A stretch of DNA of 64,000 nucleotides from Pseudoalteromonas luteoviolacea (GTDB lineage Bacteria; Pseudomonadota; Gammaproteobacteria; Enterobacterales; Alteromonadaceae): positions 50,979 to 114,978 of the forward strand of contig NZ_JAGJEH010000016.1 of NCBI RefSeq assembly GCF_018100925.1, read 5' to 3'. A program made the position numbers and the translations under genes. How positions within the stretch are numbered: the first letter of the stretch is position 1; each line of letters starts with the position of its first letter. Shown here piece after piece: positions 40,976 through 50,629 of this stretch. A model generated the notes under the pieces. The model did no database searches. It saw nothing but the letters and a program-made list of their open reading frames with translations, and was not told the DNA's origin.

Positions 40976-42613
40976 ATGGCAAACCATCCAAACGCAGGCA
41001 AAAAAGCTCCTAAGTCACAGCTCGCTAACATACCAAAGCTGGTTTCAGCTTATTATTTAAATGAGCCAGATCTTGAATCTAACCCGGAACAATGTGTTGC
41101 ATTTGGCACGTCAGGTCACCGCGGGTGTTCGTACAACGTGAAATTTAACGAGTCACATATTTTAGCGATTACTCAAGCTATTTGTGATTATCGAAAGGCC
41201 AATAATATATTCGGTCCGCTTTTTCTTGGTAAAGATACACATGCACTTTCTGAAGCCGCTTTCAACTCAGCGATTGAAGTGCTTGTTGCTAATGAAGTAC
41301 AGGTTATTACTCAAGAAAATGATGATTTCACGCCAACGCCGGTAGTAAGCCATGCTATTGTTTGCCACAATCGCACCCATCCCCATGAGTTGGCGGATGG
41401 CATCGTAGTAACTCCTTCGCATAATCCGCCAGAAGACGGTGGTTTTAAGTATAACCCTCCAAATGGAGGACCGGCTGATACCGATGTCACAAACTGGATT
41501 GAACAACGTGCGAATCAGTTGCTGCGTGAAGATTTAGTCGAGGTTCAGTTATTTCCTTATGCAAAAGCAAAGCGCTCTGGTTTTATCAAATATGAAGATT
41601 TGCTCTCGCCTTACGTTGAAGATTTAGCGAATGTCATAGATTTTGATGCCATATCAAAAGCAAACGTTAGTATTGGCATAGACCCACTAGGTGGTTCTGG
41701 GATTAATTTTTGGCCGGTGATTGCTAAGCGATATGGCTTAAATATGACCATTGTGAATGACGAAGTTGACCCTAGGTTTGCGTTTATGCCATTGGATAAA
41801 GATGGCAAAATAAGAATGGATTGCTCTTCACCTTTTGCCATGGCTAACTTAATTGCGCTAAAAGATGATTATGATATTGGCATTGGCAATGACCCAGACT
41901 ATGACCGCCACGGTATTGTTACCAAAGATGGTTTGATGAATCCTAATCACTTTTTAGCTGTGGCAATTGATTATTTGCTACAAAATCGTGATTGGGCTGA
42001 CGATATTAAAGTGGGCAAAACTTTGGTTTCGAGCGGTATGATTGACAAGGTTGTACAAAGCCATGGTAATGAAGTGTACGAAGTACCAGTTGGTTTTAAG
42101 TGGTTTGTTGATGGACTTAGCGAAAAGTGGCTTGCGTTTGGCGGTGAAGAAAGTGCTGGGGCTTCATTTTTACGAAAGGATGGCGATGTTTGGAATACCG
42201 ACAAAGATGGCTTTATTTTGGGGCTTTTAGCAGCTGAAATTTTAGCGGTTACAGGTAAGACACCCTCTGATCGATACAAAGAATTAGAGCAAGCGTTTGG
42301 TTCACCAAGTTACAAGCGAATCGATGCGCCAGCAAACGATGGGCAAAAAGCCAGATTAAAAGCACTCAGTGTAGATGATGTAAAAGCTGATACACTCGCT
42401 GGCGACAAAATTACAGACATTCTCACCCATGCACCTGGCAACGGCGCAGCGATAGGTGGGTTAAAAGTGGTAACAGAATCAGGTTGGTTTGCAGCCAGAC
42501 CTTCTGGTACGGAAGACATCTATAAAATTTACCTTGAATCATTCAAAGGTGAAACGCATTTAGCTGAACTTGAAAGTGCTGCGAAAGCACTAGTCGATAG
42601 CGTGATTAGCTAA
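40976..42613 (+). CDS. pgm: Phosphoglucomutase
   Basis: A 545-residue enzyme interconverting glucose-1-phosphate and glucose-6-phosphate. The phosphoserine loop is TPSHNPPEDGG with Ser near residue 147, metal loop GNDPDYDRHGI, sugar-binding loop GGEESAGASF, and phosphate-binding loop RPSGTEDIYKIY. Length agrees with the E. coli enzyme. AAGGAA lies five bases before the ATG at 40976; a GTG one codon earlier is less likely. Second gene of the seqA-pgm operon. Confidence 0.97.
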   Translation: MANHPNAGKKAPKSQLANIPKLVSAYYLNEPDLESNPEQCVAFGTSGHRGCSYNVKFNESHILAITQAICDYRKANNIFGPLFLGKDTHALSEAAFNSAIEVLVANEVQVITQENDDFTPTPVVSHAIVCHNRTHPHELADGIVVTPSHNPPEDGGFKYNPPNGGPADTDVTNWIEQRANQLLREDLVEVQLFPYAKAKRSGFIKYEDLLSPYVEDLANVIDFDAISKANVSIGIDPLGGSGINFWPVIAKRYGLNMTIVNDEVDPRFAFMPLDKDGKIRMDCSSPFAMANLIALKDDYDIGIGNDPDYDRHGIVTKDGLMNPNHFLAVAIDYLLQNRDWADDIKVGKTLVSSGMIDKVVQSHGNEVYEVPVGFKWFVDGLSEKWLAFGGEESAGASFLRKDGDVWNTDKDGFILGLLAAEILAVTGKTPSDRYKELEQAFGSPSYKRIDAPANDGQKARLKALSVDDVKADTLAGDKITDILTHAPGNGAAIGGLKVVTESGWFAARPSGTEDIYKIYLESFKGETHLAELESAAKALVDSVIS

Positions 42614-42626
42614 TTATCCAATTATT

Positions 42627-42658
42627 AAAGGCCATTTTAGATGGCCTTTTTCTTTTTT
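42627..42658 (+). terminator. Terminator of seqA-pgm
   Basis: AAAGGCCAT, short loop, ATGGCCTTT, then TT, C and a second T run. Confidence 0.9.
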
Positions 42659-42681
42659 CACTTCTCTCATAAGGTGACAGT

Positions 42682-43713
42682 ATGTACCTTGATACATTAA
42701 AAGCAACAGGGGACTTTTTAACCATAACTCGTGAAAATGAGTTTGAATTAGCACCAAGCCAATTTACATTGGAAAACGGTACTGAGGTTAAAGTATTAGA
42801 CACCGGTGTTATCCAATTTACGCCTCAATGTGAAACACAGAAAGATTTTGTGTTTTCAAGTGCAGTCCACGGAAATGAAACAGCACCAATCGAAATTTGC
42901 GACGAGTTGATTAAGCAAATTATCCTCGGTGAGCTTGAATTAAAGCAGCGAGTTCTCTTTATTTACGGTAATCCAAAGTCAATTAATATTGGTAAACGTT
43001 TTGTCGATGAAAATTTAAACCGTTTATTTAACGGTGCGCATGAAAACAAGTGTGATAACCCTGAACAAGTCCGTGCGGCGAACCTAGAAAAGTATGTACG
43101 AGAATTTTTCACCAGTGTTGAAGCTGGTCGTTATCGTGCCCATTATGATTTGCATACAGCGATCCGTGGCTCAAAAAATGAAAAGTTTGCAGTTTATCCT
43201 TTCTTACATGGCAAGCCTTGGAAAAAGTCACAATTGCAGTTCTTATTGTCTTGTGGTGTCAATACTGTGTTGATGATGAGCTCGGCAGCCACAACATTCA
43301 GCTACTTTTCGTCAAAGCAATTTGAAGCTGACGCGTTCACAGTGGAGCTCGGGCAAGTAAAACCGTTTGGGCAAAATAATATGGCGAGTTTTGAAGCAAC
43401 AAAGCAAACGCTTAGTGCATTAATTAGCCAAAAAGACGTCAAATATAAAGATTTTGATGCAAAAGATTTTGAGCTGTTTACTGTTCACCGAACGATTAAT
43501 CGGACATGTGAAGATTTTTCATTCCCTTTCCCTGATTCTGCGGTCAACTTCACTGGATTTGCAAAGGGTGAACTGCTTGCAACTGATGGAAATACTGAGA
43601 TATTTGCAGAGGTAGAAGGCGAAGCAATTATCTTCCCAAATGCTAAAGTGGCGTTAGGGCAGCGTGCATTATTAACCGTAATCCCTATGAAAGTGAACGA
43701 AAACTTTGTTTAA
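42682..43713 (+). CDS. astE: Succinylglutamate desuccinylase
   Basis: A 343-residue zinc hydrolase for the last step of the arginine succinyltransferase pathway, releasing glutamate and succinate. Metal ligands are in HGNETAPIE (His and Glu) and DLHTAIRG (His); the sequence NPKSINIGKRFVDENLNRLF is the substrate-binding block. Length is as in E. coli AstE. It is separated from the other ast genes here, flanked by pgm and the branched-chain dehydrogenase genes. AAGGTGACAGT precedes the ATG. Confidence 0.93.
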   Translation: MYLDTLKATGDFLTITRENEFELAPSQFTLENGTEVKVLDTGVIQFTPQCETQKDFVFSSAVHGNETAPIEICDELIKQIILGELELKQRVLFIYGNPKSINIGKRFVDENLNRLFNGAHENKCDNPEQVRAANLEKYVREFFTSVEAGRYRAHYDLHTAIRGSKNEKFAVYPFLHGKPWKKSQLQFLLSCGVNTVLMMSSAATTFSYFSSKQFEADAFTVELGQVKPFGQNNMASFEATKQTLSALISQKDVKYKDFDAKDFELFTVHRTINRTCEDFSFPFPDSAVNFTGFAKGELLATDGNTEIFAEVEGEAIIFPNAKVALGQRALLTVIPMKVNENFV

Positions 43714-43765
43714 CCCACTGAAATAAAAGTTTTTTTGTAACCGTATCGAAATCTTTCCAGAATAA

Positions 43766-43860
43766 AAATGCAAATTATCGGTTATTCATCTAGGATTAGT
43801 TGAATAACCGTTTACGTTAACGTAAAGTGGCAAAAGCTTTAATTTAAGTAATTTGCATTT
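43766..43860. repeat. Nested inverted repeats before the bkd operon
   Basis: Outer arms: AAATGCAAATTA (43766-43777) and TAATTTGCATTT (43849-43860), perfect over 12 bases. Inner arms: CGGTTATTCA (43779-43788) and TGAATAACCG (43801-43810), perfect over 10 bases. A third palindrome sits beside the inner pair. This is more symmetry than expected by chance and points to multi-site regulation or a structured leader. Confidence 0.6.
43811..43826. promoter_or_regulatory. LiuR-like operator of the branched-chain dehydrogenase operon
   Basis: The perfect 16-base palindrome TTTACGTTAACGTAAA lies 132 bases before the E1 alpha start. It resembles the TTTACGT-ACGTAAA motif described for LiuR, a MerR-family regulator of leucine/isovalerate and branched-chain catabolism in Alteromonadales and relatives. 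The operon behind it is of this pathway. Confidence 0.6.
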
Positions 43861-43958
43861 ACCGCACTAATTATTCAAAAATCAATCCGCGGGCTTTATG
43901 TCAATGCTATTGGCTGCAAGTATTGCAAATTGGCGATGACAACAAGAGAAGGTAGGTT

Positions 43959-45176
43959 ATGACTAACCCCAATAACATATCGTTAAATATAAGCCATGCA
44001 CTCGAGTTTATCGATGGTCATGCGCTTAACATCCCAACATTGAAAATTTTAAGTGAGCAGGGAGATATCTTGGATGGCGCAACCAAGCCTGAATTAGATA
44101 AAGAAACTGCACTTAAAATATATAGCACGATGAGATTTATCCGTTTGTTGGATGAACGTATGCAGGCTGCTCAGCGCCAAGGCCGGATTAGCTTCTACAT
44201 GCAGTGTTTAGGCGAAGAGGCGGCAATTACAGCCAGTGCTGCTGCGTTAAAACAAGATGATATGATCATGGCTCAGTACCGTGAGCAAGCAGCCCTCCAC
44301 TACAGAGGTTTTACACTAGAACAGTTTATGAACCAGCTTTTCTCAAATGAAAAGGATTTGGGTAAGGGCCGCCAAATGCCTGTGCATTATGGCTCGAATG
44401 AACTGAATTACCTGACTATCTCATCACCTCTAGGCACGCAAATCCCTCAGGCAACGGGATATGCTTATGGTCAAAAGCTTAAGCATATTGATAAGGAGTC
44501 TGGTGAACTTAGCTCCGAAATCGACAACGTAACGATTTGCTATTTCGGTGAAGGCGCTGCTTCTGAAGGTGATTTCCACGCAGGCTTGAATATGGCTGCT
44601 GTCCACAAAGCGCCGGTAATATTCTTCGCGCGTAACAATGGTTACGCAATCTCGACTCCTGCGGACGAGCAGTTTAAAGGTGATGGCATTGCCGCTCGTG
44701 GTGTAGGCTACGGGATTAAAACAATTCGTGTAGACGGTGCTGATACACTGGCTGTTTACGAAGCAACTAAAAAAGCCCGTGAAATTGCAGTTTCGACAGG
44801 CGAGCCTGTATTAATTGAGTCAATTGCTTATCGTTTAGGCGCGCACTCTACATCTGATGACCCTTCAGGTTACCGCACAAAAGATGAAGAAGCTGAATTC
44901 AAAAACAGCTGTCCTGTGGCGAGGTTTAAATCTTGGTTGTTGAAGCAAGGTTGGTTAGATGAAAGTGAAGACGAAGCGATTAAAGATAAAATTCGTGAAG
45001 AGATCCTAGCCGCGCTGAAAGTAGCTGAAAAAGTACAAAAGCCAGCGCTTGAAGAGCTAGTGTCGGATGTCTATGACACGCCAATTCCAGCATTACAAAA
45101 ACAATACGAAGAACTCAAAGAGCATATCAAGCAATATCCAGATGCCTATCCAGTGACAGCAGGGAGAATTAAATAA
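43959..45176 (+). CDS. bkdA1: Branched-chain 2-oxoacid dehydrogenase E1, alpha subunit
   Basis: A 405-residue thiamine-diphosphate subunit that decarboxylates the 2-oxoacids of Val, Leu and Ile. The TPP-binding block GEGAASEGDFHAGLNMAAV with NNGYAIST, the segment YREQAALHYRGF, and the phosphorylation-loop region YRLGAHSTSDDPSGYR are those of branched-chain E1 alpha rather than of pyruvate enzymes. The stop overlaps the E1 beta start by one base. AAGGTAGGTT precedes the ATG. E3 (lipoamide dehydrogenase) is not encoded here and is probably shared. Confidence 0.93.
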   Translation: MTNPNNISLNISHALEFIDGHALNIPTLKILSEQGDILDGATKPELDKETALKIYSTMRFIRLLDERMQAAQRQGRISFYMQCLGEEAAITASAAALKQDDMIMAQYREQAALHYRGFTLEQFMNQLFSNEKDLGKGRQMPVHYGSNELNYLTISSPLGTQIPQATGYAYGQKLKHIDKESGELSSEIDNVTICYFGEGAASEGDFHAGLNMAAVHKAPVIFFARNNGYAISTPADEQFKGDGIAARGVGYGIKTIRVDGADTLAVYEATKKAREIAVSTGEPVLIESIAYRLGAHSTSDDPSGYRTKDEEAEFKNSCPVARFKSWLLKQGWLDESEDEAIKDKIREEILAALKVAEKVQKPALEELVSDVYDTPIPALQKQYEELKEHIKQYPDAYPVTAGRIK

Positions 45177-46153
45177 TGGCTAAAATGAATATGTTACACG
45201 CCATTAATTCGGCGCTAGATATTAGTATGGCAGAACACCCTCAAGCATGTATTTTTGGGGAAGATGTGGGTTACTTTGGTGGTGTATTCCGTGCAACGTC
45301 TGGACTGCAAGAAAAATATGGCAAGCACCGTGTGTTTAACACACCGTTGACTGAACAAGGTATTCTAGGGTTTGCCAATGGTCTTGCCGCTTTCGGCGCT
45401 CCAGCATTAGCTGAAATTCAATTTGCAGACTATATCTTTCCGGCATTTGACCAGATCGTGAATGAATCAGCAAAATTCCGCTACCGTTCAGGTAATGAGT
45501 TCGACGTAGGCAATTTAACAATTCGCACCCCTTATGGTGGTGGCATTGCCGGTGGTTTATATCATTCACAATCACCTGAAGCATATTTTGCGCATACACC
45601 AGGCTTGAAATTAGTTGTACCGCGTAACCCGTATCAAGCTAAAGGTTTATTGAGAGCATGTATCAAAGATGACAATCCGGTGATCTTCTTTGAACCGAAG
45701 CGTTTGTATCGCGCATCTGTTGGTGAAGTACCAGAAGAAGATTACAGCATTGAAATCGGCAAGGCTGAAGTGGTTAAAGAGGGCTCTGACATTACTGTAC
45801 TTGCTTGGGGTGCACAAATGGAAATCATTGAGCAGGCAGCCATTAAAGCAGAAGAAGCTGGAATTAGCTGTGAAATCATCGATCTGCGCTCAATTTTACC
45901 GTGGGACGCAGAAACGTTAATTAAGTCAGTTACAAAGACAGGCCGATTGGTTGTCAGTCACGAAGCTCCAATAACAAATGGCTTCGGTGCAGAAATTGCG
46001 GCGACTATTCAAAAAGAGTGTTTCTTACACTTAGAATCACCCATTGAGCGTGTTTGTGGTTTAGATACGCCATATCCTTTAGCACTTGAAAAAGAGTATG
46101 TGCCCGATGCACTAAAAGTGTTTGAAGCAATTAAAAAGTCAGTGGAATTTTAA
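45176..46153 (+). CDS. bkdA2: Branched-chain 2-oxoacid dehydrogenase E1, beta subunit
   Basis: A 325-residue partner of the alpha subunit. Typical blocks are FGEDVGYFGGVFRATSGL, NTPLTEQGILGFANGLAAFG, EIQFADYIFPAFDQIVNE, GGGIAGGLYHSQSPEAYFAHTPGL and, in the C-terminal domain, VLAWGAQMEI and DLRSILPWD. The alpha-2 beta-2 heterotetramer forms the E1 active site at the subunit interface. The gene is coupled to E1 alpha and followed after nine bases by E2. Confidence 0.94.
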   Translation: MAKMNMLHAINSALDISMAEHPQACIFGEDVGYFGGVFRATSGLQEKYGKHRVFNTPLTEQGILGFANGLAAFGAPALAEIQFADYIFPAFDQIVNESAKFRYRSGNEFDVGNLTIRTPYGGGIAGGLYHSQSPEAYFAHTPGLKLVVPRNPYQAKGLLRACIKDDNPVIFFEPKRLYRASVGEVPEEDYSIEIGKAEVVKEGSDITVLAWGAQMEIIEQAAIKAEEAGISCEIIDLRSILPWDAETLIKSVTKTGRLVVSHEAPITNGFGAEIAATIQKECFLHLESPIERVCGLDTPYPLALEKEYVPDALKVFEAIKKSVEF

Positions 46154-46162
46154 GGATAAGTC

Positions 46163-47722
46163 ATGTCTAAAGAGTTTATTTTACCAGATATCGGCGAAGG
46201 CATTGTTGAATGTGAAGTTGTCGAGTGGTTAGTGGCAGTCGGCGAAACAGTTAAAGAAGATCAGCCAATCTGTGATGTTATGACTGACAAAGCCTTAGTA
46301 CAAATTCCAGCGGTCCATGACGGTGTGATCACACAGCTACATTACGAAAAAGGCGACATCGCAAAAGTGCATGAGCCACTATTTGCAATGAATGTAGCAG
46401 GTGAGGCGCCACAAGAAGTGACGAACAATGCCGTTGAAGAGAGTGAGCAGGCAGTAAGCCCACAGGGTGAACACCTTGAAGACTTTATCTTGCCAGATAT
46501 TGGTGAAGGGATAGTTGAGTGTGAAATCGTTGAGTGGCTAGTAAGTGAAGGCGAGTCAATCAAAGAAGACCAAGCAGTTTGCGATGTGATGACTGATAAA
46601 GCGCTCGTCCAAATTCCTGCGAAGTATGATGGCGTTGTTGAAAAGCTTTACTACCAAAAGGGTGATATTGCTCAAGTACATAGCCCATTATTCCAAGTTC
46701 GTTTGGCGGACTCTGTTGGTGCTACATCAACACCTGCTAAATCAGTAGAAGCTGAGCTTGCTATACATAAACCTCAAGCTGTCGAAACACCTGCAGTTCA
46801 GACTCCAGTCGTCAATGGTAAAGCGGTCGCTTCTCCAGCGGTTAGACGCCGCGCCCGTGAAATGGATATTGATATTCGATTGGTTCCAGGCAGTGGCAAG
46901 AATGGTCGTGTCTATAAAGAAGACCTTGAGAGATTCCTAAAACAAGGTGCTGTGCCAGCTGTAGCGACAACTGAGCCTAAAAGTCCAGTTGCGCCTGTAG
47001 CGACGCCAAGTGTTGGTGGCACACGCGTTGAGCCTATTCGAGGCATGAAAGCTGCGATGGCCAAGCAAATGGTTGCATCTGTTTCTACGATTCCGCATTT
47101 TACTTACAGCGACGAAATTGATTTAACAGATTTAATCGCACTGAGGTTGTCTTTAAAAGAGCAGTATGCGAAGCAAGGTATTAAGTTGACTATGATGCCT
47201 TTCTTTATCAAAGCATTATCATTGGCTATCAAAGAGTTCCCAATTTTGAACTCTCAAGTGAATGATGACTGCACGGAAATTACCTATTTTGATGACCATA
47301 ACATTGGTATGGCCGTCGACAGTAAGTTAGGTTTGTTGGTACCAAATATTAAAGGGTGCCAAAACAAGTCGATAGTCGATGTTGCCGAGGCGGTAACGAA
47401 GCTTACTGATGCGGCTAGAGAAGGGCGTGTATCTCCAGATGACTTAAAAGGTGGCACGATTTCAATATCTAATATTGGTGCTATCGGTGGTACGACTGCT
47501 ACGCCAATTATTAACAAGCCAGAAGTAGCAATTGTAGCACTCGGTAAACTGCAACATTTACCAAGGTTTGATGCAAATGGTAACGTAGTATCACGCTCTA
47601 TTATGCAAGTTAGTTGGTCTGGCGATCACCGTGTTATTGATGGCGGCACGATTGCTCGGTTCAATAATTTATGGAAGTCATACTTGGAAGAGCCTGCGAA
47701 AATGATGATGGCTATGCGCTAG
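46163..47722 (+). CDS. bkdB: Branched-chain 2-oxoacid dehydrogenase E2, dihydrolipoyl acyltransferase
   Basis: A 519-residue core subunit. It has two lipoyl domains (residues about 3-78 and 107-182), each with the lipoylation motif DVMTDKALVQIPA, which are near-duplicates. A Pro/Ala/Val linker follows, then the E1/E3-binding domain (ASPAVRRRAREMDIDIRLVPGSGKNGRV, about 223-260), another linker, and the acyltransferase catalytic domain from about 290 with SGDHRVIDGG near the end. Two lipoyl domains are more than in many branched-chain E2 proteins, which have one. Last gene of the operon, with a terminator after it. Confidence 0.94.
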   Translation: MSKEFILPDIGEGIVECEVVEWLVAVGETVKEDQPICDVMTDKALVQIPAVHDGVITQLHYEKGDIAKVHEPLFAMNVAGEAPQEVTNNAVEESEQAVSPQGEHLEDFILPDIGEGIVECEIVEWLVSEGESIKEDQAVCDVMTDKALVQIPAKYDGVVEKLYYQKGDIAQVHSPLFQVRLADSVGATSTPAKSVEAELAIHKPQAVETPAVQTPVVNGKAVASPAVRRRAREMDIDIRLVPGSGKNGRVYKEDLERFLKQGAVPAVATTEPKSPVAPVATPSVGGTRVEPIRGMKAAMAKQMVASVSTIPHFTYSDEIDLTDLIALRLSLKEQYAKQGIKLTMMPFFIKALSLAIKEFPILNSQVNDDCTEITYFDDHNIGMAVDSKLGLLVPNIKGCQNKSIVDVAEAVTKLTDAAREGRVSPDDLKGGTISISNIGAIGGTTATPIINKPEVAIVALGKLQHLPRFDANGNVVSRSIMQVSWSGDHRVIDGGTIARFNNLWKSYLEEPAKMMMAMR

Positions 47723-47747
47723 AATTGTTATTGTAAAGGTCCTTTAC

Positions 47748-47781
47748 AAGCCTCAAAAACTCTGATTTTTGAGGCTTTTTT
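47748..47781 (+). terminator. Terminator of the bkd operon
   Basis: AAGCCTCAAAAA, six-base loop, TTTTTGAGGCTT, then four more T. Confidence 0.92.
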
Positions 47782-47927
47782 ATGCCAGTAGAGCACTTTT
47801 TAGAAATGTCATTTGTTTATCTAAATTGATATGTTCCAACCTTATGTAAAAGCCCGTATAATTCACTCCTTAAAATTTTTACCCGTAGCAATTAAAAAGC
47901 CATCCGTTTTGGGCTTGAGAAGTCGTA

Positions 47928-48821
47928 ATGAATCAGACAGACGATAGAAAAGAAATACTTGAATTTAATAAGTTGCAGAAAAAACTGCGCAGAAATGTAG
48001 GTAACGCAATTAAAGATTATAACATGATCGAAGAGGGTGATGTTGTAATGGCTTGTATTAGTGGTGGTAAAGATTCTTTTGCCATGCTAGATATCTTGCT
48101 GAATTTGCAAAAAGCTGCGCCCATTAAATTTGAAGTCATCGCCGTAAACTTGGATCAAAAGCAACCAGGCTTTCCCGAGCATATTTTGCCGGAGTACTTC
48201 GAAACCTTGGATATTCCTTATTACATCGTCGATAAAGATACCTACTCAGTAGTGCGCGAGAAGGTACCTGAAGGAAAGACAACCTGCGGTCTTTGCTCTC
48301 GTTTACGCCGTGGTACCTTGTATTCATTTGCTGAAAAGATCGGGGCAACAAAGTTGGCGCTCGGCCATCACATGGATGATATTGTTGAGACAATGTTTTT
48401 AAACATGTTTCACGGCTCTCGATTAAAAGCAATGCCGCCAAAATTAAGGTCGGACGATGGCAGAAACGTCGTTATCAGGCCTTTAACCTATTGCCGAGAA
48501 AAAGACCTGATTAAGTATGCGGAACATAAAGATTTCCCAATCATTCCATGTAATCTGTGCGGTTCTCAGGAAAACTTACAGAGACAGAATATCAAGGCGA
48601 TGCTTATCGAGTGGGATAAAAAAACACCTGGACGCGTTGACAGCATTTTCAAGTCTCTTCAAAACGTAAGCCCAAGCCAACTGGCAGATACCAATTTGTT
48701 TGACTTCGAAAACTTACCCATTGACAGAGAAGCTGAGCGCGATGAATATCAATTTAGTGAAGCGACAGTATCATCTACTAATATTGATGAGTCCTTGTTT
48801 ATCGATGTAACGAATATCTAA
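47928..48821 (+). CDS. ttcA: tRNA 2-thiocytidine synthetase TtcA
   Basis: A 297-residue iron-sulfur enzyme that thiolates cytidine 32 of tRNAs. PP-loop SGGKDSF at about residues 46-52, and two CxxC motifs, CGLCSRLRRG and CNLCGSQ, that hold the cluster. Length agrees with the family. A hairpin at 48830-48858 lies between it and the convergent solute-binding gene. The ATG has GAGAAG upstream. Confidence 0.95.
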   Translation: MNQTDDRKEILEFNKLQKKLRRNVGNAIKDYNMIEEGDVVMACISGGKDSFAMLDILLNLQKAAPIKFEVIAVNLDQKQPGFPEHILPEYFETLDIPYYIVDKDTYSVVREKVPEGKTTCGLCSRLRRGTLYSFAEKIGATKLALGHHMDDIVETMFLNMFHGSRLKAMPPKLRSDDGRNVVIRPLTYCREKDLIKYAEHKDFPIIPCNLCGSQENLQRQNIKAMLIEWDKKTPGRVDSIFKSLQNVSPSQLADTNLFDFENLPIDREAERDEYQFSEATVSSTNIDESLFIDVTNI

Positions 48822-48829
48822 TCGGTGCC

Positions 48830-48858
48830 CCCAGATACAGAAAGACTCAGCATCTGGG
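48830..48858. terminator. Hairpin between ttcA and the convergent gene
   Basis: CCCAGAT and ATCTGGG arms with a 15-base loop and no T run. It could slow polymerase from ttcA, but it is a weak terminator at best. Confidence 0.3.
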
Positions 48859-49695
48859 TCATTCTGCTTTGGGGTTTTTCATCAGCGTACTGAGCTTGAT
48901 GTTGAGGTAACTCGGCAGCCACTTTAGCATGATCTCTTTAAATGCCTGACTTTTCGCTACGTCGTTTAATATCCGATCAATTTCATTAATTATCTGCTTT
49001 CCAGACTCATTATTAGTGCATCCAACATACCCATATGCAATGGGTTGCACATCTTCAATTAGCAACTGAACCATTTCTTTTTGACCAGTTAATTGGTGTA
49101 AATAAAAGTGTTCACTTGGGTAGCCTATGACGGCGTCTACGCGACCTTTGCTTAACATGTGTGTCAAACTCTCCAACGCATCCTGACCGGGTCGAACAAC
49201 AACTTGCCCTTTTGGCATTGAGTTAATAATTGCATCTAGTTGCTTTCCATATGAACGTTGCATCATCACGCCAAGTACTAGCTTGTGTTGCTCGATAAAC
49301 TTTTTAAGTTTGATTTGCTCTAAATCCTTATAGCCCAATGCCTCTAATGTTTTTTTCGCCATGACAATTGTTGGGGAGAGGCCTACAGTGGTGTAATGAT
49401 TACTAAATTGAATGAACTTTTGACGCTGTGGCGTTTTATGTAAAGAAAGCATACAAAATGTATGTCGCTTATCGCTGAGTGCTCTTATTGCACGACTGGC
49501 TGGAAAATATACTTTATTGTCACTGTATGCTGGTAAATATTGATGAAGTAAGTCAATGATCAACTCGTCTCTGCCCGTACCTTCATTGGCATCACTAATC
49601 ATATAATAGGGCGGGAAGTCAGTGATAATCCAGTCTATGCTTTTACTTTCAGCTGCACAGGTCAACATTATTAATAGTAGCAACGCTTTGCGCAC
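48859..49695 (-). CDS. Periplasmic solute-binding protein, family 3-like
   Basis: A 278-residue exported protein. Signal peptide MRKALLLLIMLTCAAESKS. The mature part has the ABC-transporter family 3 binding-protein plan: IDWIITDFPPYYM at the start, GTGRDELIIDLLHQY, a hinge segment around residue 130 (KLVLGVMMQRSYGKQLD), DAVIGYPSEH, and a C-terminal IDRILNDVAKSQAFKEIMLKWL. No permease or ATPase gene is adjacent, so it may sense rather than import. Such orphan proteins in marine bacteria are often amino-acid or unknown-ligand binders. Confidence 0.8.
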   Translation of the reverse strand: MRKALLLLIMLTCAAESKSIDWIITDFPPYYMISDANEGTGRDELIIDLLHQYLPAYSDNKVYFPASRAIRALSDKRHTFCMLSLHKTPQRQKFIQFSNHYTTVGLSPTIVMAKKTLEALGYKDLEQIKLKKFIEQHKLVLGVMMQRSYGKQLDAIINSMPKGQVVVRPGQDALESLTHMLSKGRVDAVIGYPSEHFYLHQLTGQKEMVQLLIEDVQPIAYGYVGCTNNESGKQIINEIDRILNDVAKSQAFKEIMLKWLPSYLNIKLSTLMKNPKAE

Positions 49696-49994
49696 ATCAA
49701 GCCCTCATGTTGTTGTTACTAATAAAGCTTAGCAACAAACTCCCTTGAATTGCCAATTCAAAACAGATTAATTGGTCATTATAGATGTATATTAATTGTA
49801 ATTTGTTTTACAAATTATATGTATTTGCTACATTTAGATTCGTACACCAGCCTTAAAGCAAGTTAAAGCGGTGGCCAATGAGTTAATACAAGGATTGGTC
49901 TTGTTGTTGAGTATTAAAGAGTGTTCTACAAATCATACTTAAGGTAAAATACAAGGTTGGCGAGTTAAGTTAATTTCAATAATAAGAGAAAACT
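49696..49994. other. Divergent AT-rich intergenic region
   Basis: Separates the leftward binding-protein gene from the rightward hydrolase operon, so it holds both promoters. I see no clear boxes or repeat. Confidence 0.35.
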
Positions 49995-50606
49995 ATGAAT
50001 ACGCTTATCGTCAGTGACATATTTGGACAAACGAAATGTTTAGAGAACTTCGTCAATGAGCTAGATGGAAATACCTCAATATGTTCTCCATACCCGTTTA
50101 GACAAGGGCATTTGAATAGAGATGAAGAAAGCGCCTATAAGCAATTTATAGGCTCCGTAGGTCATGATAAATATTTTCAAAAAGTGGTTGAGGCTATCTC
50201 AGACAAACAGCCAGATCTGATTATTGGCTTTTCAGCAGGTGCTGTTGCTAGCTGGCGTGCTCTTGCGGCAATGCCTATCAAAAGTACCACTAAACTTATC
50301 GCATTCTATCCAGGTCAAATTAGAAACTATTTGCAGCTTCATCCCAGATGTGATGTCGATATTTATTTCCCTTACCAAGAAAAGCATTTTGATATTAAAC
50401 CTGTGATTCACCACTTGTCAGCAATGCCTGGTATACAATGCTATCGAACGCGGTATGAACATGGTTTTATGAACTCATTGTCTGCCCAATTTAATCCGTC
50501 TGCTTTACAGCACTTTACAGCGTTGTGTCAGTACAGTATTGAAGAAGCAATTAAGTTGAAATTAGCCAACCGAAGGATAAAAAGTGGACTAGAATTGACT
50601 ATGTAA
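49995..50606 (+). CDS. Alpha/beta-hydrolase-like protein
   Basis: A 203-residue protein of the alpha/beta-hydrolase fold, similar in plan to small dienelactone hydrolases. Nucleophile motif GFSAGA with Ser80; His156 in YEHGF is a good candidate for the base of the triad. No signal peptide. It is the first gene of a rightward operon with an acetoacetate-decarboxylase-like gene 24 bases behind it and an FAD oxidoreductase next. AGAGAAAACT precedes the ATG. Substrate unknown. Confidence 0.7.
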   Translation: MNTLIVSDIFGQTKCLENFVNELDGNTSICSPYPFRQGHLNRDEESAYKQFIGSVGHDKYFQKVVEAISDKQPDLIIGFSAGAVASWRALAAMPIKSTTKLIAFYPGQIRNYLQLHPRCDVDIYFPYQEKHFDIKPVIHHLSAMPGIQCYRTRYEHGFMNSLSAQFNPSALQHFTALCQYSIEEAIKLKLANRRIKSGLELTM

Positions 50607-50629
50607 AACTTAATGAAAAGGAGTTATGT

